Assembly (NCBI GenBank): GCA_027422505.1
Contig: JAPQWV010000307.1
Coordinates: 372,001-436,000 of the forward strand
Direction: 5' to 3'
Length of the DNA stretch: 64,000 nucleotides
DNA from: Craterostigma plantagineum
Taxonomy: Eukaryota; Streptophyta; Magnoliopsida; Lamiales; Linderniaceae
Both the position numbers and the translations under genes were made by a program. The notes below the pieces were generated by a model. That model was not told the origin of the DNA and searched no databases. It saw only the letters and a program-made list of their open reading frames with translations. This document shows, in pieces, positions 22,584-34,490 of the stretch; positions within the stretch are counted from its first letter, which is position 1, and each line of letters starts with the position of its first letter.

Positions 22584-23800
22584 TCAGGGAGCTTCCATCT
22601 TCTTCAGGGGTCGTAGGACATCGGCCCTCCTCAGTACTAGATCCCCCTGTTGAAATCCCCTTGATCGGATTCTCCTATCGTACATTGCCTTCACGCGGCT
22701 CTTATATCCTTCGGTCCTTACGTGGGCCTCTTCTCGTATTCCTTCGACGAGGTCCAGGTCCTCCCTTCTTAATTGCACGTTCTCCTCTTCGTCATATGTC
22801 ATCAGGCGGTGTGTCTCGATGCCAATTTCAGCAGGTATTACTGCGGCCGAATCGTACACTAGCTCAAATGGCGTTTCTCCCGTTGCCTCGCGAGGGCTCG
22901 TTCGGTAAGCCCAAAGGACAACATCCAGCGCCTCTACCCATTTGTTCCCATCCTGCTCAAGTCGGGCCTTGATCCCCCTGAGGATGGTTCGATTGGAGAC
23001 TTCGGCCTGCCCATTTGCTTGGGGATGTCCCACCGCCACGAACCTCTGAGTCACTTTCATGCCTTCACAGAATTGTCGCGTCTTGGCCCCGCAGAATTGG
23101 GTTCCGTTATCTGAAATGAGGATCCTGGGAGCCCCATAGCGGCAGCAGATGTTTTTCCATAGGAATTCAATCACCCTTTCTTCGTCCATTTGCTGAAGTA
23201 GTCTACTGCCACAATAACAAACTTCTTTTGTGCTTTCCCTCGAGGAAATGGGCCGACTATATCGATTCCCCATTTATCGAAAGGACATGGAGATTGCATC
23301 GTCCCCAAGGTTTCAGCAGGGACGTGGATTCTGGGACCATACATCTGGCAATTACTGCATCTTCTGACCAGGTCCTTGGCGTCTTTGACGATGTTGGGCC
23401 AGAAATATCCTGCCCTGACTACTCTCCTAGTGAGGGATTTATATCACGCATGGTCCCCCGCACATCCTTCGTGTATTTCTTCGAGTATCTTCCAGCTCTC
23501 CTTTTGGGAGAGACACCGAGCGTATGCGTGCACGAAAGATTTTTTGAAGAGACAATCGCCTATCAGGTAGAACCTCTGTCGGTATCTCCTTATGTCCTTC
23601 TGGTTGGACTTTCTTAGGGTGGCTAAGATAGGGGCCCTCCAATCATCCCCTTCTTCAATGTCTGCCACGAACTCCCCTGCTTCTTCCTTGTCTACGTCAA
23701 GGTAGGTAACACCTTCTTCCTTGAGAGCCGGTCCGGAACTTGCTGCTTTCGCTAAATAATCGGCCTTTGGTTTTCCTCCCTGGGGACCTGCACAATCTCA
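22584..23800 (-). pseudogene. Integrase region of the Tat element (frameshifted)
   Basis: The minus frame 23273-22584 (229 codons) carries the integrase core: YGAPRILISDNGTQF, then GHPQANGQAEVSNRTI (catalytic Asp and Glu contexts) and a downstream MYDRRIRSRGFQQGDLVLRR segment. Upstream pieces in other frames (23668-23444 and the stretch up to 23800) encode the zinc-binding region, with CSNCQMYGP and an HKSLT-like segment. They are separated by frame breaks. This belongs to the outer element and lies on the far side of the nested insertion from RT. Confidence 0.88.
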
Positions 23801-23969
23801 TAGGAATCTAAAACTTTCGTTAGCTCCTCAACCTTTTTACCATATTCGACCATCTTTTCATCTCTCGCCTCGTAGTTCCCCCTCACTTGCTGTACCACCA
23901 ACTGCGAGTCCGAGAATAGGGTAACGTCTCGTGCTCCCAGCTCCTTCGCAATTCGCAGACCATGGATGA

Positions 23970-26567
23970 TGTAATACCCGTAAAATTTAATACGGGATTT
24001 TGATATAATTGGTCATGTTATATCTTTGTGAATTAGAGATCTTAATAAAGAAATTTAAAATTATTGGAACGAAAACATGGATGGGGTTAGTTTAAAAAAA
24101 TAAAAATAAAAACTTAATTAGTAAATTAACCGAAATTAATTAATTTGGGCCATTGAATTTGCTGAAATTATATAGATCAAAGCCCACAACTATTAAATTA
24201 AGTCATAACAAAAGATTACTTAAAGGTGAGGGAAAACGATTACCACCTCCTTGTCGTGTCATCTCCAATTTCGAAGCATGGTGTATATCCACAAATCAAT
24301 AGATAAAACTCTCAGCTTGGGAAAAGAGAGAGAACAAGAAACGAAAATCTGGAACAGTTTAGTACAAAAATAAGTAGAGAGAAAACAAGGAATACGAGTA
24401 CCACACCAAGTGCAAAGGAGGAGTTTTAGCAAGTTTAAGATCTTATCAAAATTCGAAGTGAGGCTACAAAGGTAGATATTTTATCTACAACGCTTAAACT
24501 AGTTGTAACTTATGTATATTCGATGTTATTAGGTGCGTGAGATGATCTTATATGAACTATGTGAATTTGATGCATGATTTGTATAAATTCTGTTGAGTTT
24601 CGGCTTTAGAACAATCGCTGGGACAACTTAGGGCATATGAAATGATACGAGTTCAGTAAATTATTTATGATTATAGAGCTTTCATACAAATATAACTCAT
24701 ATTAAGTGTTGGACATCATCTAAGTTCGGGTAGGAAGTTCTCAGCATAGTATTTAGGATTTGCCGTGACATTCATTAGGGTTTCTTTGAAGAGATAGGGA
24801 GATGTATTTTAGTGACCTTAATGATAACTACGAAATATATATATAGGATAGGAAAAGTTTCGAAATATATCTATTAGATGTCGAAATGTATAGAAAGTCT
24901 CGATATTTTGTAGGTATCGACATTTATAGTTGTATGTATCGACATCTATAGCTAAATTAGAGAATCCCGAGGTATATTAATATTTTGTATGTATCGACAT
25001 TTTGTATGTATCGACATTTATAGTGGTATGTATCGACATCTATAGCTAAATTAGAGAATCTCGAGGTATGTTAATATAAGGTCTCGACATTATATATATG
25101 ACTCGACATTTCTAAGGTTTCGATAGTTCATATTTACCATGGTCTCGACATTTTTCACAAGGGCTTCGACATCTTACTTTAAGAGCTCGACATTTATTCG
25201 ATATAGATATCGACATTTACTAAGAAGGCTCGACATTTTCAATATACTCGACATTTCTATCGACATTAATAGAATGTCGATATGGTTGACGTTTTCGACA
25301 TTAGTTATATATATACATAGATCTCGACATTTATATTAAAGACCTCGATAATTGTATAAACATTTCGACATTGTGTTTTAATTAATAAATCTTTGATATT
25401 TTAGAATTTTGCTATATCTAAGGTTTTCAATATTTTAGGGTTTTCTATAATTAGGGTTTGGGAACTTGAAAACTTATACAGTTTAGCAAATATACTGATA
25501 TGATAATATTTATTTATTCAGAGGATCGACTTATAGGGACTACACCGGATTCCCTATTTGATTATAGCGGGAGGACAGGTAGGTGGATTATCCATCTACA
25601 ATACGTAAACACATTTATGTATTTTCATGTGGTTATGTGATTTACGTGACTTATGTGATTTACATGCTTTACCTGTTTTACGTACGTTTTACGTGGATCA
25701 TGCTTTATGAATTTTATGTATATGCATAACACATGCATATCACGTTAGAGAGAGAGATGGATGTACCGTATTGAGACGGTGATATGAGATATTAACGTAC
25801 GGGGTAGAATGAGAGGCTTGTGATTGGTGACTCTTAGAGGAGTCGAGGTTGGGCTCACTGGGCACCTGGCGGAGACAGGCGTGATCGATCTGTCTACTCG
25901 GGCGTGACCGTCCCGAGGTGCATACCGCCGAGATATTGATTTGACCTGATAGGAGGCCATTGGCGTGATCGTCCAGTGCACTATCAGTGTATACTTTTGA
26001 TGCGGAGCGACCCGGTAGGAGGCCATTGGCGTGATCGTCCAGTGCACTACCAGGGTAGGCTGCCGCGAGACTTGGGGGTGGCCTCCCAGTAGTCTTTGCG
26101 CGCGAGGGTGTCGAGCCTAACCTAGGGCCCTATATTGTGTGAAATAGGAATGTGGGAAAAGAAAGAGTGTGCATTATATTATGTTGTGAGATATTGGGGT
26201 TGGGATTGAGTGCACACTTGCATACATGCATTTTATTCACCTACTGGGCAAATTGCTCAGTGTTTACGTGTTGTAGGTACTGAGTCCGACACTGATACGC
26301 GTCGTGACTGAGGCGGCTGGTGGCGGTGCTCCACGGACTTTTGAGGGCGGTGCGGTACATGGATGAAGACCTGTGGAGCGGCGTTAGCGCTTTTCTGTTC
26401 TTTTGATAATTTTTGAGGCTTCGGCCCGTGTACAGAGATAACGATGTAGATGGATTTTTATATCAGTGTATATTATTTTAGGAAAAAGTTTTAATTAGAC
26501 AGGCCTTCTGCGGCTTACGTTGCGGAAATCCGCCACTAATCCTAATTAGAAAAGTAGGGTCGCCACA
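23970..26567 (+). repeat. 5' LTR of the Tekay-type element, with TCGACAT array
   Basis: This 2,598-bp LTR contains an array of about 17 TCGACAT(T) motifs between 24885 and 25375. Further on, two copies of GGAGGCCATTGGCGTGATCG lie about 75 bp apart (25955-26045). No ORF in it looks genuine. Confidence 0.95.
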
Positions 26568-26569
26568 GG

Positions 26570-26581
26570 TGGTATCAGAGC
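26570..26581 (+). other. Primer binding site (initiator tRNA-Met)
   Basis: TGGTATCAGAGC lies two bases after the 5' LTR. It complements the 3' end of plant initiator tRNA-Met and primes minus-strand DNA synthesis. Confidence 0.9.
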
Positions 26582-26729
26582 GTAGGCTTTAGATTCTGAA
26601 GACTGTCCATGTACTGCCGCTCAAAAGTCTGGAGAACCAGCCTGGCCTGTAAGTTTACTTCTTGAGTGCGTGACTACGTGTTATTTGATATATGTACTTT
26701 CTATGAATGATTGTAGAACTAGTTAAGAA

Positions 26730-29700
26730 ATGCCGAGGACACGTAGAGAAGTGGGTGAAACTAGTCGTAGGGCGGGTTCCGAATCCCCACCAAATGAGGA
26801 CCGCTCTACCATTCATCAGTTAACTGATCTGATTCGGCGGCAGTCCGATCAGATTAATGATCTCATCCATCGTCAAAATTCCTCGGAACGTCACTCGTCC
26901 CCTGGCCTAGAACGTGCAGAAGCTGCCGAGGAGAGGTTCCGAAAATTAAGCCCCCCTGCCTTTGAGGAAGCCGCTGATCCTACCTACGCGGAGGATTGGC
27001 TCAGAACTATTGAAAATATGTTCCGCGTCAGTCATCTTCCTGATACTGAGAAGGTGACTTGTGCCACTTTCATGTTACGTGGGAACGCGGGCTACTGGTG
27101 GGACACCATTCAGGTGCTCGAGGATCCCACTACTATGACCTGGGAGAGGTTTAAGGCCCTCTTCCGAGGAAAATACTTCACGGCGCCAGATCGTGCGCAG
27201 AAGTTAAATGAATTTATTAATCTGAAGCAAGGAGGGATGTCTGTAGCAGATTATATCCGTAAGTTCGAGCAACTCTCGAGGTTTGCGCCACATATTGTGG
27301 CCACAGACGAGCTGAAGATAGAACGTTTTCTGGAAGGTCTCAAACCTGAAATCTTCCGGAGCGTAAGTATGTACGATACGGAAAGGAAGACTTATGCCCG
27401 TATCGCTGAAAGAGCAATCCTAGCTGAGCAGGCGGAGAGCAGGGTTACAAAGGCACAGGATGCAAAGCGGAGAATAGAAGGACAACAAGGAGGAGGAAAC
27501 CAGAAACGTCAATTTTTCGGCAAAGGACCAAATTATCGCGGGAATCAACCGGGCCAGCAGAACTGGAGACCAAGACCGAACCAAGGGCAATTTAACGTTG
27601 CGAACCGGCCCTCAGGTGCTGCGACTCAATGCCGACAGTGTGGGCGTTTCCATTCTGGTCCGTGCTATGGACCAAGACCAAACCCGACCCCACAATGCTT
27701 TCGATGTGGGAAAATAGGACACTACGCTAGGAACTGCAATGAACATGTACCTCAAGTTCCGAACCGACCGTTGATTCGACCCCCTCCAGTGCCAGCACGG
27801 GTCTTTACTCTAACGAATGAGGAGGCCGAAGCAAATCCTTCCGTAGTAACGGGTAGGTTAACTATCTATGACGTGCCCACTTCGGTGTTAATTGATTCTG
27901 GGGCTACACATTCATTCGTGTCGGCCAAATATGTGGAAAAGGTGGGAGTCTCTCCTACCTTATCTGAATGCAATTACATTGTTACCTTACCACACGGTGA
28001 TCCGACACGCACTAACCAAGTGCTGGAAGGATGTTCTGTGAACATTGAGGGTAGAGATCTGAGTGTCGACCTGATTGTGATCCCAATGAATGACTATGAT
28101 GTTATTTTTGGGATGGATTGGCTTTCGAGATATGGAGCCATCATAGATTGCAACAAGAAGGTCGTAAAATTTCAAATACCCGAAGAAGAAGTGTTCACTT
28201 TTTCGGGAAAAACTACATTAAATCGTATTCCGCAAATCTCTGTGTTGAAGGCTCAACGACTATTGAGATCCGGTTGTGAGTCTTATCTTGTGTACGCGGT
28301 GAAGGCGGAGGAGTTACCTCAGCCAGAACTGAAAGACGTGCCGATAGTCAATGAATATGCCGATGTATTTCCTGACGATCTCCCGGGGTTACCCCCTGAT
28401 CGGGAAATACAGTTTACGATAGATCTGATGCCGGGGTCCGCCCCAATTTCTAAAGCTCCTTATCGCCTAGCGCCGAATGAACTGAAAGAGTTGAAGGAAC
28501 AGCTAGAGGACTTATTGCAGAAAGGGTTTATTCAACCCAGCTTTTCACCGTGGGGAGCACCAGTCCTATTTGTGCGAAAGAAAGACGGGTCGATGCGACT
28601 GTGTATCGACTATCGGGAATTGAACAAGATCACGATCAAAAATAAATACCCGTTACCGAGGATCGATGATCTATTCGACCAACTACAGGGTGCTACGGTA
28701 TTCTCGAAAATCGATCTCCGTTCGGGATACCATCAGTTAAAGATCAGGGAGACAGATGTTCCTAAAACGGCGTTCAGTACGAGGTACGGCCATTACGAGT
28801 TTTTGGTCATGCCCTTCGGACTGACCAATGCCCCTGCTGCTTTTATGGATCTTATGAACCGAGTCTTTAAGGACTATCTTGATCGTTTCGTAATCGTCTT
28901 TATTGACGATATCCTGATTTATTCTAAGACGAGAGAGGAACACGAGAATCATTTACGAATCGTCTTAGGAATCCTGCGAGAGAAACAGCTTTACGCCAAA
29001 TTCAAGAAATGCGAATTTTGGCTTGAGCAAGTAGCCTTCTTGGGACACGTGATTTCCGGGAATGGAATCTCCGTGGACCCGAGTAAGATTGAAGCCGTGA
29101 ACAATTGGCCACGACCAACTACTCCGACCGAGGTCCGAAGTTTCCTAGGACTTGCGGGATACTACCGCAAGTTTATAGCTGACTTCTCTAGCATTGCCTC
29201 AACACTGACAAACTTGACCAGAAAGAACGTGCCTTTTAAGTGGTCTGAAGCGTGCGAACAAAGCTTTCAGGAATTGAAGAAGCGACTCACTTCTGCTCCC
29301 ATTCTAACAATACCATCGGGAACTGGAGGATTCTCAGTCTATAGCGACGCCTCAAAGAATGGACTGGGGTGCGTATTGATGCAGAATGGTAAAGTAATCG
29401 CGTATGCCTCTAGACAACTAAAGGAGTACGAAAAGAATTATCCAACCCATGATCTAGAACTAGCAGCAGTGGTCTTTGCCTTAAAGATCTGGAGACATTA
29501 CCTTTACGGAGAAAGGTGTGAGATCTTCACAGACCACAAGAGTTTGAAGTACTTCTTCACCCAGAAGGAGTTAAATATGCGGCAACGACGATGGCTGGAG
29601 CTTGTGAAGGATTACGATTGCGTCATTAATTATCATCCGGGCAAGGTAGTCGCAGACGCGCTTAGTCGAAAGGCGATGAGTACGGAGTTGCACAGGCTTG

Positions 29701-31193
29701 GAGTGGAAATAATCAATTTAGGAGAACTCGAAACGAGACTAGCAACGCTAAGTCTTCAACCAACGTTGCTAGAACGAATTCAAAGAGCACAAAAAGAGGA
29801 TGAATTCTACCTAAAGACGAAGGATACACTACCCGAAGACTTCGAAATCCGAGCAAACGGAACTTTGCTATACAAGAATCGGCTATACGTGCCCAATGAC
29901 GAGGAGTTACGACGAGTGATAATGACAGAGGCACACGCAACAACATACTCAGTACACCCGGGCGCGACAAAGATGTACCAAGATTTGCGGGTGATATATT
30001 GGTGGCCGGGAACGAAGAAGGACATCGCCACGTTCGTAAGTAGATGTATGAGGTGCCAGTTGATCAAAGCGGAACATCAGCGACCAGCTGGAACTCTGCA
30101 ACCCTTACCAATACCCGAATGGAAATGGGATCACATCACGATGGACTTCGTCGTTGGTTTACCCAAGACGACGAAAGGCCATGACGCTATCTGGGTGGTG
30201 GTAGACCGCCTGACGAAATCAGCTCATTTCCTTCCTATCAACTCTACTTACTCCATGGAACGCTACGCTGAATTGTATATTCAGGAAATTGTTCGACTCC
30301 ATGGGATACCAATTTCTATCGTCTCGGATCGAGATTCGAGATTTCTATTCAATTTCTGGCAAAGCTTACAGAAAGCGATGGGTACTAAGCTCTCGTTCAA
30401 TACTGCATATCATCCCCAAACCGACGGGCAGTCTGAGCGGACGATCCAAACCCTTGAGGATATGTTACGCGCGTGCGTGCTAGACTTCAAGGGAAACTGG
30501 AGTAAGTACTTACCGCTGATCGAATTTTCTTACAACAATAGCTTCCATGCTACGATCGGTATGGCACCGTACGAAGCATTGTACGGGCGCAAATGTCGAT
30601 CCCCTGTTCATTGGGATGAAATCGGCGAACGAGCTGTATTAGGACCTGATATGATTCGAGAGACAACCGAAGCAGTGACTAAAATCAGAGAGAGAATGCG
30701 TACAGCTCAAAGTCGACAGAAGAGTTATGCAGATCATCGACGACGACCTTTGGAATTTGCGGAAGATGACCAAGTATTTTTGAAGATCTCCCCGATGAAA
30801 GGAGTGAAGCGATTTGGAAAGAAGGGCAAACTAAGTCCAAGATACATAGGCCCGTTCAAGATTATCAGACGAGTCGGTGAAGTTGCATACCAATTAGAAT
30901 TACCGGCTTTCCTATCGCAAGTTCACGACGTATTTCACGTATCGACATTACGAAAATACGTCGCGGACCCGAGTCACGTCATTCAGAACGAGCTTCTTTA
31001 TCAACAACTCAAGCCTGATTTGAGTTACGAAGAGAAGCCTGTAGAGATTTTAATGTACGAGTCGAAACGACTACGGAAGAAGACTATTCCGTTAGTTAAG
31101 ATTTTGTGGCAGAATCAATCAGTTGAGGAAGCCACTTGGGAGCGTGAGGATGATATGAGAGTTCGTTATCCCGAATTATTCCAGTCGTCGTAA
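26730..31193 (+). CDS. Gag-pol polyprotein of the Tekay-type chromovirus (1487 aa)
   Basis: Domains in order: gag capsid (about residues 80-245), one CCHC zinc knuckle [14 protein letters not shown] (near 323), aspartic protease [10 protein letters not shown] (Asp near 389), reverse transcriptase with [11 protein letters not shown] (Asp-Asp near 726-727), RNase H starting near 868 ([14 protein letters not shown]) and an HHCC plus DDE integrase (CMRCQLIK near 1107, [27 protein letters not shown]). A C-terminal chromodomain-like segment ([18 protein letters not shown]) follows, which in this family is thought to guide insertion to heterochromatin. No stop or frameshift interrupts it, so protein function is plausible. 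ATG at 26730 is the first in-frame start after the primer site. Confidence 0.96.
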   Translation: MPRTRREVGETSRRAGSESPPNEDRSTIHQLTDLIRRQSDQINDLIHRQNSSERHSSPGLERAEAAEERFRKLSPPAFEEAADPTYAEDWLRTIENMFRVSHLPDTEKVTCATFMLRGNAGYWWDTIQVLEDPTTMTWERFKALFRGKYFTAPDRAQKLNEFINLKQGGMSVADYIRKFEQLSRFAPHIVATDELKIERFLEGLKPEIFRSVSMYDTERKTYARIAERAILAEQAESRVTKAQDAKRRIEGQQGGGNQKRQFFGKGPNYRGNQPGQQNWRPRPNQGQFNVANRPSGAATQCRQCGRFHSGPCYGPRPNPTPQCFRCGKIGHYARNCNEHVPQVPNRPLIRPPPVPARVFTLTNEEAEANPSVVTGRLTIYDVPTSVLIDSGATHSFVSAKYVEKVGVSPTLSECNYIVTLPHGDPTRTNQVLEGCSVNIEGRDLSVDLIVIPMNDYDVIFGMDWLSRYGAIIDCNKKVVKFQIPEEEVFTFSGKTTLNRIPQISVLKAQRLLRSGCESYLVYAVKAEELPQPELKDVPIVNEYADVFPDDLPGLPPDREIQFTIDLMPGSAPISKAPYRLAPNELKELKEQLEDLLQKGFIQPSFSPWGAPVLFVRKKDGSMRLCIDYRELNKITIKNKYPLPRIDDLFDQLQGATVFSKIDLRSGYHQLKIRETDVPKTAFSTRYGHYEFLVMPFGLTNAPAAFMDLMNRVFKDYLDRFVIVFIDDILIYSKTREEHENHLRIVLGILREKQLYAKFKKCEFWLEQVAFLGHVISGNGISVDPSKIEAVNNWPRPTTPTEVRSFLGLAGYYRKFIADFSSIASTLTNLTRKNVPFKWSEACEQSFQELKKRLTSAPILTIPSGTGGFSVYSDASKNGLGCVLMQNGKVIAYASRQLKEYEKNYPTHDLELAAVVFALKIWRHYLYGERCEIFTDHKSLKYFFTQKELNMRQRRWLELVKDYDCVINYHPGKVVADALSRKAMSTELHRLGVEIINLGELETRLATLSLQPTLLERIQRAQKEDEFYLKTKDTLPEDFEIRANGTLLYKNRLYVPNDEELRRVIMTEAHATTYSVHPGATKMYQDLRVIYWWPGTKKDIATFVSRCMRCQLIKAEHQRPAGTLQPLPIPEWKWDHITMDFVVGLPKTTKGHDAIWVVVDRLTKSAHFLPINSTYSMERYAELYIQEIVRLHGIPISIVSDRDSRFLFNFWQSLQKAMGTKLSFNTAYHPQTDGQSERTIQTLEDMLRACVLDFKGNWSKYLPLIEFSYNNSFHATIGMAPYEALYGRKCRSPVHWDEIGERAVLGPDMIRETTEAVTKIRERMRTAQSRQKSYADHRRRPLEFAEDDQVFLKISPMKGVKRFGKKGKLSPRYIGPFKIIRRVGEVAYQLELPAFLSQVHDVFHVSTLRKYVADPSHVIQNELLYQQLKPDLSYEEKPVEILMYESKRLRKKTIPLVKILWQNQSVEEATWEREDDMRVRYPELFQSS

Positions 31194-31211
31194 TTTCGGG
31201 GACGAAATCCT

Positions 31212-31227
31212 TTTAAGGGGAGGAGGA
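31212..31227 (+). other. Polypurine tract of the Tekay-type element
   Basis: TTTAAGGGGAGGAGGA abuts the 3' LTR. It serves as plus-strand primer during reverse transcription. Confidence 0.85.
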
Positions 31228-33819
31228 TGTAATACCCGTAAAATTTAATACGGGATTTTGATATAATTGGTCATGTTATATCTTTGTGAATTAGAGATCT
31301 TAATAAAGAAATTTAAAATTATTGGAACGAAAACATGGATGGGGTTAGTTTCAAAAAAAAAAAAAAAAATTTAATTAGTAAATTAACCGAAATTAATTAA
31401 TTTGGGCCATTGAATTTGCTGAAATTATATAGATCAAAGCCCACAACTATTAAATTAAGTCATAACAAAAGATTACTTAAAGGTGAGGGAAAACGATTAC
31501 CACCTCCTTGTCGTGTCATCTCCAATTTCGAAGCATGGTGTATATCCACAAATCAATAGATAAAACTCTCAGCTTGGGAAAAGAGAGAGAACAAGAAACG
31601 AAAATCTGGAACAGTTTAGTACAAAAATAAGTAGAGAGAAAACAAGGAATACGAGTACCACACCAAGTGCAAAGGAGGAGTTTTAGCAAGTTTAAGATCT
31701 TATCAAAATTCGAAGTGAGGCTACAAAGGTAGATATTTTATCTACAACGCTTAAACTAGTTGTAACTTATGTATATTCGATGTTATTAGGTGCGTGAGAT
31801 GATCTTATATGAACTATGTGAATTTGATGCATGATTTGTATAAATTCTGTTGAGTTTCGGCTTTAGAACAATCGCTGGGACAACTTAGGGCATATGAAAT
31901 GATACGAGTTCAGTAAATTATTTATGATTATAGAGCTTTCATACAAATATAACTCATATTAAGTGTTGGACATCATCTAAGTTCGGGTAGGAAGTTCTCA
32001 GCATACTATTTAGGATTTGCCGTGACATTCATTAGGGTTTCTTTGAAGAGATAGGGAGATGTATTTTAGTGACCTTAATGATAACTACGAAATATATAGG
32101 ATAGGAAAAGTTTCGAAATATATCTATTAGATGTCGAAATGTATAGAAAGTCTCGATATTTTGTAGGTATCGACATTTATAGTTGTATGTATCGACATCT
32201 ATAGCTAAATTAGAGAATCCCGAGGCATATTAATATTTTGTATGTATCGACATTTTGTATGTATCGACATTTATAGTGGTATGTATCGACATCTATAGCT
32301 AAATTAGAGAATCTCGAGGTATGTTAATATAAGGTCTCGACATTATATATATGACTCGACATTTCTAAGGTTTCGATATTTCATATTTACCATGGTCTCG
32401 ACATTTTTCACAAGGGCTTCGACATCTTACTTTAAGAGCTCGACATTTATTCGATATAGATATCGACATTTACTAAGAAGGCTCGACATTTTCAATATAC
32501 TCGACATTTCTATCGACATTAATAGAATGTCGATATGGTTGATGTTTTCGACATTAGTTATATATATACATAGATCTCGACATTTATATTAAAGACCTCG
32601 ATAATTGTATAAACATTTCGACATTGTGTTTTAATTAATAAATCTTTGATATTTTAGAATTTTGCTATATCTAAGGTTTTCAATATTTTAGGGTTTTCTA
32701 TAATTAGGGTTTGGGAACTTGAAAACTTATACAGTTTAGCAAATATACTGATATGATAATATTTATTTATTCAGAGGATCGACTTATAGGGACTACACCG
32801 GATTCCCTATTTGATTATAGCGGGAGGACAGGTAGGTGGATTATCCATCTACAATACGTAAACACATTTATGTATTTTCATGTGGTTATGTGATTTACGT
32901 GACTTATGTGATTTACATGCTTTACCTGTTTTACGTACGTTTTACGTGGATCATGCTTTATGAATTTTATGTATATGCATAACACATGCATATCACGTTA
33001 GAGAGAGAGATGGATGTACCGTATTGAGACGGTGATATGAGATATTAACGTACGGGGCAGAATGAGAGGCTTGTGATTGGTGACTCTTAGAGGAGTCGAG
33101 GTTGGGCTCACTGGGCACCTGGCGGAGACAGGCGTGATCGATCTGTCTACTCGGGCGTGACCGTCCCGAGGTGCATACCGCCGAGATATTGATTTGACCT
33201 GATAGGAGGCCATTGGCGTGATCGTCCAGTGCACTATCAGTGTATACTTTTGATGCGGAGCGACCCGGTAGGAGGCCATTGGCGTGATCGTCCAGTGCAC
33301 TACCAGGGTAGGCTGCCGCGAGACTTGGGGGTGGCCTCCCAGTAGTCTTTGCGCGCGAGGGTGTCGAGCCTACCCTAGGGCCCTGTATTGTGTGAAATAG
33401 GAATGTGGGAAAAGAAAGAGTGTGCATTATATTATGTTGTGAGATATTGGGATTGGGATTGAGTGCACACTTGCATACATGCATTTTATTCACCTACTGG
33501 GCAAATTGCTCAGTGTTTACGTGTTGTAGGTACTGAGTCCGACGCTGATACGCGTCGTGACTGAGGCGGCTGGTGGCGGTGCTCCACGGACTTTTGAGGG
33601 CGGTGCGGTACATGGATGAAGACCTGTGGAGCGGCGTTAACGCTTTTTGTTCTTTTGATAATTTTTGGGGCTTCGGCCCGTGTACAGAGATAACGATGTA
33701 GATGGATTTTTATATCAGTGTATATTATTTTAGGAAAAAGTTTTAATTAGACGGGCCTTCTGCGGCTTACGTTGCGGAAATCCGCCACTAATCCTAATTA
33801 GAAAAGTATGGTCGCCACA
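31228..33819 (+). repeat. 3' LTR of the Tekay-type element
   Basis: This 2,592-bp LTR is almost identical to the 5' LTR. Visible differences include the A-run near 31350, one fewer TA pair near 32095 and scattered single bases. Confidence 0.95.
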
Positions 33820-33824
33820 GATGA

Positions 33825-34490
33825 GGGCTTCGTACTCTGACTCGTTGTTGGAGGCCTAAAAATGGAAAGTGATGGCAAAGCGGAGCTCCTTTCCCTCAGG
33901 GTCGATGATGAGAACTCCTGCTCCCGATCTTTGGGAAGTGGCGGAACCATCTACATACACTTTCCACCGACGTTTGGGAGGTCCCTTAGTTGTTTCGAGG
34001 ACGAAGTCCGAGAGGGCCTGGGCCTTTATGGCGGTCCTTCGCTCGAACTCCACATCGTACTCCCCTAGCTCGATGACCCATTTCACCATCCTTCCTGATA
34101 GGTCCGGCTTGTCTAATGTCTGCTTCAGAGGGAAGTTGGTCCGCACGCTCACCTTGTGTGATAGGAAATATGGCCGGAGTCGGCGAGCAGATGTCATCAC
34201 TGCTATAGCAGCCTTTTCGACCTCGGAGTATCTAGTTTTCGCATCCAGCAGCACTTTACTTACGAAATAGATGGGCCTCTGGGAGGTCCCTTCCTCTTTT
34301 AGCAGGACGGAGCTTATTGCGTGGTCCCCTACGGAGAAATATAGTACCAACACGTCCCCCATCAAGGGCTTAGTCAGAAGCGGGGTGTTGTGGAGGTATT
34401 CCTTTAGTTCTTCAAAGGCTTGCTGGCATTCCTTGGTCCACTCGAATTGCTTGTTCTTTCGCAGTACCTTGAAGAAGGGTAGGCTTCTTT
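33825..34490 (-). pseudogene. RNase H region of the Tat element (stop and frameshift)
   Basis: The minus frame 34365-33856 (169 codons) encodes VLVLYFSVGDHAISSVLLKE and RWKVYVDGSATSQRSGAGVL, a type I RNase H region. It ends at a TAG at 33853-33855, where the family keeps coding sequence (ASNNESEYEAL follows in frame). The nested Tekay element then interrupts it, and its tail resumes at about 23964 (HGLRIAKELGARDVTLFSDS). A frameshift near 34480-34500 separates it from the RT frame. Confidence 0.85.

Larger units (their letters stand above)
23970..33819 (+). mobile_element. Tekay/Del-type Ty3/gypsy chromovirus, nested, ORF intact
   Basis: The element is 9,850 bp with LTRs at 23970-26567 and 31228-33819, each TGTAATACCC...CGCCACA. 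It is flanked by a perfect 5-bp duplication, GATGA, at 23965-23969 and 33820-33824, which lies inside the RNase H region of the outer Tat element. The primer-binding site TGGTATCAGAGC (26570-26581) complements initiator tRNA-Met. A purine tract, AAGGGGAGGAGGA, ends at 31227. One uninterrupted polyprotein of 1487 codons with a C-terminal chromodomain fills the interior. The LTRs differ at roughly 15-20 positions by eye (under 1 percent), so the insertion is young. Confidence 0.96.

Noticed and set aside
25139..25339. Frame in the Tekay LTR (also 32392-32592)
   Set aside because: It is a translation of the TCGACAT array, duplicated with the LTR.
24885..25375. CRISPR-like array
   Set aside because: The TCGACAT units are too short and irregularly spaced, and the genome is a plant. 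It is an LTR-internal motif array.
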